The position numbers and the translations under genes were made by a program. This document shows positions 61,801 through 64,000 of a DNA stretch of 64,000 nt, one piece after another. Under the pieces are notes generated by a model. The model did no database searches. It saw nothing but the letters and a program-made list of their open reading frames with translations, and was not told where the DNA came from. The first letter of the stretch is position 1, and each line of letters opens with the position of its first letter. The stretch is from NCBI RefSeq assembly GCF_024362695.1, contig NC_065422.1:7191534-7255533 (forward strand). The letters run 5' to 3'. The stretch is from Pectinophora gossypiella. Lineage: Eukaryota > Arthropoda > Insecta > Lepidoptera > Gelechiidae.

Positions 61801-63765
61801 AAATTTAGTACAAGTTTCTGCAATACGTCTGTCTGTGAGGGTCGTTCAGTGGAACCAAAGCTAAATGTTTCTTTCTTTATCTATTTGTGAATTTAATGTT
61901 AGTGAGACTAAATATCATACGCAACGAAATAACACTATAGGTGTAATACTAGTACTCAATTTCAATAGTATATTTTGTTGGTTATTTTACAATTTTTGTC
62001 CCCATAAGGTCCCAGAAAAAAATGAAACGATTGCATTTAAAAGTTTATTATAGAACTATAACTAGGAGCAATTAGAAAAACCTTCTCACATAACTTGTCA
62101 ATCTAATCTAATATTAATAAAACCCTAACATTAAATCTTTCAGACTACAATACTTGTCTACAAAATAATAAAAGCAACTTATAGCTTCCCGACAGCTTGC
62201 GTAAGTCGTTGCGAAAAATGCTTTCTTTAATAACAGTCGAAATGAGACATTTCAAACTCGATTTCTATCTTCATAGATTCGGTATTGAATCCCACCTAGA
62301 ATGAAAAAAAATAATAATTTCGATTATGTGCTCTATTGGCACGGACATAGGGTACTTTCCAGACATATTTACAGTCTCTTCCAGGGACATTAAGTTCTGT
62401 TCTTACCGAGATAACCGAAGTCCACAAACATAATAAATCTTATGTTAATAGTCAAATCAGGCGATGCATACGTTAGTACTACGGTACGGTAGTGTAGTAC
62501 GGTACGGTAGTGACTAGAATAGACGGTGATGTCGTTTGCAATATCATTGTCAAACCACGAATCTTATGAGAAACTATAGTACGTTACTTCGTGGTAGATA
62601 GTGATAGATGTATCTTCTTCGTGTCGACAGCACACATAGATAACCCATGAAAAATTCCGTTACGTGTCGCATTCACCATTCCTTAGATCGGGAGATCAGG
62701 AATAATCCTGCGTGCAGATATTGGGCGCGAGCGCGCACGCCATTGAATGCTGCTTTCTTTGGGGAATAGACAGAGAATAGTTCTTGAGAGCTAGGTCTGA
62801 TTGATAAGCGGTATATACCTTCTGCACGGGCGGCAGGCGGCGGGACTCCCGGCCGACGGCGTCCAGCGTCTCCAGGTGCATGTGCACCACGCCCGGGATC
62901 ATCTGGTGCAGGCAGCGCACGTGATCCGCGGTCACCCCGCCCTCCGTGCACACCTAGAGGAATACACAATTACACATACGTAGAGGCCATTTTACTTTTT
63001 CAGATAATCAGGTGATTCAAGCCTACAATGTCCAAACAATGCAAGCAAGTGCTTGTCACGATATCCTGTTTGTACTATATAAGTAAACAACAATTGCAAA
63101 TGCTGTTGAACATCTGAATAAATAAACAAAGGACAGTCTCACAAAGTGATTTTCGACAATGTCCTCATCGAGAATCGAACCCGGACCTCCAGCTCGTGAG
63201 CCCGTTCCGAGACCACGGAGGCTGTGCTTCAGAGGGCACGTGAAACCGTTCGTCCTGGATATCAGCCGTAAAACACCTTCACCAACCCGCAGCAGAGCAG
63301 CGTGGTGGAGTATACTCCATACCCTCTCCGGTTGATTGAGGGGAGGCCTGCGACCAGCAGTGGGACGTATACAAGCTGTTTATGTTAAGAGGTTATTTGA
63401 CAGAGTATATCTGAACATATGACGTAACTGACCCTTAATAGAATACTCGAAACATAAAGCAGTAGCCGAAACATTAAACCAATTGAATTGGTTTATTTAT
63501 CCGATAGCGTTATGTAGCCCATAGCGTTCGTTCGCATATCGCATCCCACGCAATATGCGGGCAGCACAGTACAGCTATCTTATAAAAGGAGAAATTGACA
63601 AGAAGTTTTAGCAAGGTAGTTGCATCATTGCCTGGATCTTGACAGTCATGTTATCGTACCTTATCAACGAATCTGGAAACCATTTTGATGACGTTGTTCC
63701 CGGCTTCCCCCGGGTCCGCTTCTTCGAAACCAGACTCCGCGTCTGCACTGTCAGATTCTGCCACG
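40767..63765 (-). CDS. Sbf: SET-binding factor / MTMR5-MTMR13-type pseudophosphatase, 24 3' exons
   Basis: Sbf proteins are inactive myotubularins that regulate Rab21 through DENN and partner active myotubularins in endosomal phosphoinositide control. Exons in transcript order: 63660-63765, 62819-62953, 61408-61576, 60840-60982, 59746-59903, 59130-59284, 51879-52044, 51604-51735, 51349-51454, 50871-51019, 50526-50674, 49919-50123, 49324-49459, 48482-48664, 47604-47774, 46870-47010, 45846-45997, 45118-45265, 44021-44224, 43344-43479, 42701-42821, 42310-42389, 41392-41474, 40767-40859. They sum to 1139 residues with every junction in phase. Order of parts: end of SBF2 region (IPGVVHMHLETLDAV), GRAM (ALFLTNYRVVFKG), myotubularin-like domain with TWRHPRTHALL and LSLEDGWDVTAQ (no catalytic Cys or Arg), C1 zinc finger, PH ending EWIEKLQACLQ. 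uDENN/DENN/dDENN lie beyond the right edge. Confidence 0.95.
40884..40921 (-). other. Perfect 16-bp hairpin next to the last Sbf splice acceptor
   Basis: AAAAAGATTTGGTTTG (40884-40899) and CAAACCAAATCTTTTT (40906-40921) are exact complements with a six-base loop. On the Sbf pre-mRNA the stem contains the CTTTTT tract 25 bases before the acceptor. Confidence 0.85.
40955..41125 (+). mobile_element. Repeat family 2a copy in the last Sbf intron
   Basis: GTGCTTCGGCAGGCACGATA to ACACGAAAGAAGAAGAAGAC. It lies antisense to Sbf. Confidence 0.68.
41392..41474 (-). CDS. Sbf: Sbf exon 23: PH domain
   Basis: The exon reads DLAEVITVTQAPPAPGPPKK and CDDRSFFD. It carries the G-x-I-DLAEV strand continued from the previous exon and a proline-rich loop. 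It enters in phase 1 and ends in phase 0 at GTACGT. Confidence 0.9.
41645..41835. mobile_element. MITE, same family, diverged, in an Sbf intron
   Basis: TCATGATTCAGACTTATAGT to GTCACTAACACCTGTA. Arms are recognisable but worn. Confidence 0.62.
42310..42389 (-). CDS. Sbf: Sbf exon 22: PH domain middle
   Basis: The exon reads WFVLDSIKHQLRYYDAMEDS and HCKGFI. The WFVLD and LRYYD strands of the PH fold are clear. It enters in phase 2 and ends in phase 1 at GTAAGT. Confidence 0.94.
42701..42821 (-). CDS. Sbf: Sbf exon 21: start of PH domain
   Basis: The exon reads TLQSASQQYYEQFSSNVAEN, THEGHLYKRGALLKGWKQR. The EGHLYKRG...GWKQR pattern is the first strand pair of a PH domain. It enters in phase 1 and ends in phase 2. 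Confidence 0.93.
43108..43259 (+). mobile_element. MITE, GTACAGTCA family, copy 3, in an Sbf intron
   Basis: It lies between Sbf exons 43344-43479 and 42701-42821. The right end complement GTACAGTCATGAC is intact and the left end is degraded (GTACGCGAGAGTACT). The interior is shared with the other two. Confidence 0.72.
43344..43479 (-). CDS. Sbf: Sbf exon 20: rest of C1 zinc finger
   Basis: The exon reads TGVRCVDCGAACHERCAESF, ALPCTKYKAPPPQDR and ATISN. Together with the previous exon it supplies the two His and six Cys of a C1 (phorbol-ester/DAG type) finger, in the order H, CxxC, CxxC, H, C, C. It enters in phase 0 and ends in phase 1 at GTACGT. Confidence 0.92.
43575..43690 (+). mobile_element. 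SINE family 1, 3' fragment, in an Sbf intron
   Basis: Only the end is present: GACAGTCGCATTTATAAGAT, AGGTTAGGTAAGCGAATCCT and GAGGGAGATCATGAC. The tRNA-like head is missing. Confidence 0.6.
44021..44224 (-). CDS. Sbf: Sbf exon 19: linker and start of C1 zinc finger
   Basis: There are 68 codons, phase 0 on both sides. The exon reads RAWSLSMAAVRRATLRLHTR, an Ala/Pro-rich stretch, then the C1 start HRW and CDHCADLLWGPLK. GC content is extreme. A MITE ends about 21 bases upstream of the acceptor. Confidence 0.9.
44245..44434. mobile_element. MITE, same family, abutting an Sbf splice acceptor
   Basis: CACTTTGAGGGGTCACTCAG to CACTAACACCCTGTAT. The outermost left end is missing. Only about 21 bases separate it from Sbf exon 44021-44224, so the branch-point region probably lies in or at the edge of the element. 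Confidence 0.75.
44595..44905 (+). repeat. Repeat family 4 copy in an Sbf intron
   Basis: TATACATTACAAGTTATTTA, ACCAGACATTTTATCATTT and TTTAGGTAATCATTAACCTT are shared with 18120-18330 and 46605-46715. A non-family stretch interrupts it in the middle. Confidence 0.45.
45118..45265 (-). CDS. Sbf: Sbf exon 18: coiled-coil linker
   Basis: The exon reads GYDSIPRCMPDAFTGLMDRL, RQLELELGHLPQKWRVRWEQ and LELPNTLELQ. It is predicted helical and resembles the region after the myotubularin domain that mediates dimerisation in the family. It enters in phase 2 and ends in phase 0. Confidence 0.92.
45846..45997 (-). CDS. Sbf: Sbf exon 17: end of myotubularin-like domain
   Basis: The exon reads VLRPVSSVCALEVWEYYVSE, ELSHGAAYDLEVLAAAE and RRVVTAG. 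It enters in phase 0 and ends in phase 2 at GTACAC. Confidence 0.92.
46605..46715 (+). repeat. Repeat family 4 fragment in an Sbf intron
   Basis: ATCATGGATAAACTTCATGA, AACACATCTTTTAAATCAAT and GTATACATTACAAGTTGTTT. A family 2a fragment follows at 46775-46850. Confidence 0.48.
46870..47010 (-). CDS. Sbf: Sbf exon 16: myotubularin-like domain
   Basis: There are 47 codons, phase 0 on both sides. The exon reads GVETGAGCEEEVAGARCGVS, VFDYIDKQHQKAPVFYNFLY and TPDLDNP. The SVFDYIDKQHQKAPVFYNF stretch is conserved. Confidence 0.94.
47604..47774 (-). CDS. Sbf: Sbf exon 15: myotubularin-like domain
   Basis: There are 57 codons, phase 0 on both sides. The exon reads LQKQFPLAFEFNDFYLRFIA, YHTSSCRFRTFLLDSEAQRA and DDRRADTNRL. 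The QFPLAFEFNDFYL motif is typical of the C-terminal phosphatase-like half. Confidence 0.96.
48258..48454. mobile_element. MITE, same family, left end missing, in an Sbf intron
   Basis: AACTTTGAGGGAGACCATGA to ACTAGTACCCTGTATA. It ends about 28 bases from the donor of exon 48482-48664. Confidence 0.75.
48482..48664 (-). CDS. Sbf: Sbf exon 14: myotubularin-like domain
   Basis: There are 61 codons, phase 0 on both sides. The exon reads ISSLAQICLEPYYRTLDGFR, IVVEKEWLALGHKFATRSNI and TPTFLQFLDAVHQ. The EPYYRTLDGFRIVVEKEWLA block is diagnostic of myotubularins. Confidence 0.96.
48796..48933. mobile_element. 138-bp MITE with TAA duplication (PIF/Harbinger-like), in an Sbf intron
   Basis: The terminal repeats are about 50 bases: GGGTGGTATTAATGAACTAA, TCTCAG, TGAGACTGCCCTCAAGAT, and the complement on the right. 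TAA flanks both sides (48793-48795, 48934-48936). Three-base TWA duplications are typical of PIF/Harbinger. Confidence 0.8.
49100..49300 (-). repeat. Dispersed repeat, copy in an Sbf intron
   Basis: Same family as 1265-1665 and 7355-7545. It abuts Sbf exon 49324-49459 on its donor side, about 25 bases away. Confidence 0.62.
49324..49459 (-). CDS. Sbf: Sbf exon 13: inactive catalytic loop
   Basis: The exon reads LIEESGWLWQLRQLFQLSGA, VVDLLDLQGSSVLLSLEDGW and DVTAQ. Active myotubularins have C-S-D-G-W-D-R here. This protein has L-E-D-G-W-D-V, so both the nucleophilic Cys and the Arg are absent, as expected for a pseudophosphatase. It enters in phase 2 and ends in phase 0. Confidence 0.95.
49633..49852. 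mobile_element. 220-bp MITE, complete copy with TA duplication, in an Sbf intron
   Basis: The ends are TACAGAATGTTAGTGACATC on the left and the complement TACAGGGTGTTAGTGACATA on the right, with TA on both sides (49631-49632, 49853-49854). Near-perfect inner arms: GACCATGATTCTGAATTGAT and its complement, and GTGGAATTTTCCGTCG. TA duplication points to a Tc1/mariner-type source. Confidence 0.8.
49919..50123 (-). CDS. Sbf: Sbf exon 12: myotubularin-like domain
   Basis: The exon reads SGECGGTIRRAALYVVTDKG, EYPELRTTKHAFKKLMRA and EEPGFLR. Residues RRAALYVVTDK and the LRTTKHAFKKLMRA helix are recognisable. The acceptor AATTAAAG is weak in pyrimidines. It enters in phase 1 and leaves in phase 2. 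Confidence 0.9.
50526..50674 (-). CDS. Sbf: Sbf exon 11: family-specific insert
   Basis: The exon reads VLGRNSGGKGSAAAGVRHFG, RWGSLKGRQPSHLDL and RLSTADVDSG. The RWGSLKG motif suits the Sbf insert. It enters in phase 2 and leaves in phase 1 at GTGAGA. Confidence 0.87.
50871..51019 (-). CDS. Sbf: Sbf exon 10: family-specific insert
   Basis: The exon reads ERYLATLVACTPAARGDLED, SLDSLLLCCDDQPAH and LLTKAAGTLG. It enters in phase 0 and leaves in phase 2. This region is variable in the family. Confidence 0.87.
51349..51454 (-). CDS. Sbf: Sbf exon 9: family-specific insert
   Basis: The exon reads SSASHHKGVMGMLKASSHQQ and ETTSSLEQ. This is the GVMGMLK insert of Sbf-type myotubularins followed by a Ser/Thr-rich tail. 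It enters in phase 2 and leaves in phase 0 before GTAACA. Confidence 0.9.
51604..51735 (-). CDS. Sbf: Sbf exon 8: myotubularin-like domain
   Basis: The exon reads SYPAVIPVPESIGDESLRRV, SRCYRHARLPVLTWRHPRTH and ALLAR. The RLPVLTWRHP motif is one of the best conserved myotubularin blocks. Phase 2 on both sides. Confidence 0.95.
51879..52044 (-). CDS. Sbf: Sbf exon 7: start of myotubularin-like domain
   Basis: The exon reads LEELELAGSEAAEAPA, ERVRERVYARDWARLGL and FRLAHANAVYTLCR. The stretch from ERVYARDWARLGL to NAVYTLCR is the N-terminal part of the myotubularin fold. It enters in phase 1 and leaves in phase 2. Confidence 0.93.
52469..55580 (+). pseudogene. Copia gag-pol, first part: gag, protease, integrase, reverse transcriptase
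   Basis: The ATG at 52469 is preferred over the GTG at 52457. Reading order: gag with a CCHC zinc knuckle (CFKCKQLGHYRNQC, about residue 229), aspartic protease with DSGAS (about residue 276), GAG-pre-integrase WHRRLGH, integrase core with HTDVCGP (about 469), RSDNGLEF (about 531) and the catalytic Glu in NGLSERMNR (about 569), then reverse transcriptase with WVLKKK (about 836) and YVDD (about 985). Order protease-integrase-RT defines copia rather than gypsy. The frame is open for 1037 codons and is broken by the insertion at the TTAA of 55577-55580; read-through of the insertion meets a stop at once (55583). The part is otherwise free of frameshifts. Confidence 0.93.
55890..55970 (+). repeat. 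tRNA-like segment inside the TTAA element
   Basis: The segment has a box-A-like GGCGCATTTGGTAAAGCAG and a box-B-like GGTTCAAACCC about 35 bases apart. This suggests a tRNA-derived SINE fragment. It does not fold convincingly into a tRNA by eye. Confidence 0.35.
57113..57592 (+). repeat. Two direct copies of a 50-base motif
   Basis: Copies at 57113-57161 and 57545-57592 both read (C/G)AAGGGYAAGGCAAAGGG, then AACTATGCCCATACAGCCAT, then GTC. The pair lies in the right third of the 2.5-kb TTAA element. Confidence 0.7.
58086..58876 (+). pseudogene. Copia pol, second part: end of RT and RNase H
   Basis: After the insertion the pol frame resumes. The connection TPMEVKLN and PYQQLIGSLMYLAVLTRPDV are copia landmarks. 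RNase H shows GYVDADWAND, SSTEAEYMAI and DNQSAQKL, with the C-terminal KHIDVRYHYCREV. The stop TGA is at 58874-58876. The part is open along its length and cannot be expressed with the RT from this copy. Confidence 0.92.
59130..59284 (-). CDS. Sbf: Sbf exon 6: basic linker
   Basis: The exon reads GFAKKTLLKTARRAGLKPKP, KRQKYVLPSADARSL and SSLSADTLS. It is strongly basic, enters in phase 2 and leaves in phase 1 before GTGAGT. The downstream intron carries the Copia insertion, and the upstream intron carries a 312-bp foldback element. Confidence 0.9.
59337..59648. mobile_element. 312-bp long-arm foldback element in an Sbf intron
   Basis: Arms of about 95 bases: GTAAACTCGTATGCATTAAG, TAAATAACTCATGAACG, GAATGCTTCG, ATGCTTACTAAGTAATTGGC, TAATGGACAAACTA. 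The right side carries the complement in reverse order. It starts about 50 bases from the acceptor of exon 59130-59284. Confidence 0.78.
59746..59903 (-). CDS. Sbf: Sbf exon 5: GRAM to myotubularin linker
   Basis: The exon reads VALDEEVSSEQAESFRKQLA, LRHPDHPALHFALAP and LQGQAKHNTLR. It enters in phase 0 and leaves in phase 2. The EQAESFRKQLARLRHP part is the helical linker before the phosphatase-like domain. Confidence 0.9.
60498..60620 (+). mobile_element. Repeat family 2b tail in an Sbf intron
   Basis: GTCCCGGCTATTAGCCGTAA to CATCAGTGGGACGTATTATG. It is antisense to Sbf. Confidence 0.68.
60690..60821. mobile_element. 130-bp near-palindromic MITE in an Sbf intron
   Basis: AAGCGGTTTTTAGACTAACC, AATCTAT, TTGCCCGATGCATCAAGGT pair with ACCTTGACGCATCGGGCAA, ATGGATTGGTTAG, GACCGCTTT. 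The loop is about 30 bases. Only 18 bases separate it from exon 60840-60982 on the donor side. Confidence 0.78.
60840..60982 (-). CDS. Sbf: Sbf exon 4: GRAM domain, second part
   Basis: The exon reads CEQTVVRSFPLSSLTREKQV, then DALQLRSASFQLIK. It enters in phase 1 and leaves in phase 0 before a GTCAAT donor. The QTVVRSFP motif is typical of the Sbf GRAM. Confidence 0.92.
61408..61576 (-). CDS. Sbf: Sbf exon 3: GRAM domain, first part
   Basis: The exon starts PRIVAPALVPGEAVSAPALR. The GRAM core is LLPAEGALFLTNYRVVFKG, ending TDPFG in phase 1. GRAM domains bind phosphoinositides. Confidence 0.92.
61577..62818 (-). other. Sbf intron, no exon seen
   Basis: Lies between Sbf exons 62819-62953 and 61408-61576. 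AT-rich with a short tandem repeat at 62476. The flanking exons join in phase 0 without a gap, so no exon is missing. Confidence 0.75.
62476..62512. repeat. Two-copy 18-bp tandem repeat
   Basis: GTACTACGGTACGGTAGT followed by GTAGTACGGTACGGTAGT. Confidence 0.8.
62819..62953 (-). CDS. Sbf: Sbf exon 2: SBF2 region end
   Basis: There are 45 codons, phase 0 on both sides. The exon reads VCTEGGVTADHVRCLHQMIP, GVVHMHLETLDAV and RESRRLPPVQK. The IPGVVHMHLETL block directly precedes GRAM in MTMR5/13 proteins. Confidence 0.93.
63125..63390 (+). mobile_element. SINE family 2b with rearranged head, in an Sbf intron
   Basis: The 2b body and tail (GGCTGTGCTTCAGAGGGCAC; GAGGCCTGCGACCAGCAGTG) run forward. 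The tRNA-like head next to it (CGAGAATCGAACCCGGACCT) is reversed relative to the body. This suggests two fused copies or an inversion. Confidence 0.65.
63660..63765 (-). CDS. Sbf: Sbf exon 1 in window: SBF2 region
   Basis: The exon reads VAESDSADAESGFEEADPGE then NNVIKMVSRFVDK, an acidic segment followed by the conserved end of the SBF2 stretch. The first base completes a codon begun outside the window. It ends in phase 0 before a GTACGA donor. Confidence 0.85.
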
Positions 63766-64000
63766 CTATGAAAAAAATAATTCGATTAGAGGAAGTGAAG
63801 ACACAGTGACAATTTTCTGATAGGATATGCATTAGCGCGAAAGAGAGCATCATAAGTCTTTCTCGTTCGCTCTCGATATCTTATCCCGTACGTATACCGT
63901 AAGTGGCAGCGATAAAGTGTCAGAAATCTCACTTTTGTAGAAATTGCCTTTCTTAAATGACTTGGGATAAAATGTTTGTACACGAAGTTTCTGGTTGAGA

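Overview
This is a stretch of a lepidopteran (moth or butterfly) nuclear genome. The grounds are short GT-AG introns between small exons that rise sharply in GC, a very high density of AT-rich repeats, and SINE/LINE tails of a type I know from Lepidoptera (ending in GGGACGTATATAGGCTGTTGATGATGATG-like sequence). Two multi-exon genes lie tail to tail, and both run off the window at their 5' ends.

Positions 1-25242 hold no exon I can recognise. The stretch is a patchwork of tRNA-derived SINEs, LINE 3' tails, foldback/MITE-type inverted-repeat elements (some nested) and microsatellites. It is either a large upstream intron of the first gene or intergenic DNA.

Positions 25243-35560 (+) carry the 3' part of syndapin (PACSIN family): the end of the F-BAR domain, an Asn-rich linker with an NPF motif, and a C-terminal SH3 domain split over two exons. 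Two further open blocks keep the reading frame and may be cassette exons: a very GC-rich one at 27191-27448 and one at 33351-33518. A polyadenylation signal follows at 35876. Positions 35900-39200 are intergenic or long-3'UTR sequence with a strong MITE at 36250-36720.

Positions 63765-40767 (-) carry 24 consecutive exons of Sbf (SET-binding factor, MTMR5/MTMR13 family pseudophosphatase), about 1139 residues: the tail of the SBF2 region, GRAM domain, catalytically dead myotubularin domain, C1 zinc finger and C-terminal PH domain. All 23 exon junctions agree in phase. The DENN part lies beyond the right edge. Sbf introns hold several MITEs, and one of about 7.1 kb holds an antisense Copia retrotransposon (52316-58887). 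That Copia is itself split between reverse transcriptase and RNase H by a 2.5-kb element with TTAA target duplication (55581-58081).

Syndapin couples membrane curvature to actin and endocytosis. Sbf is a phosphoinositide/Rab regulator of the endosomal system. Their adjacency may be incidental, but they share a convergent 3' intergenic region. I found no tRNA, rRNA or CRISPR. The most notable items are the nested TTAA insertion, the possible syndapin cassette exons, and several inverted-repeat families with clear target-site duplications.
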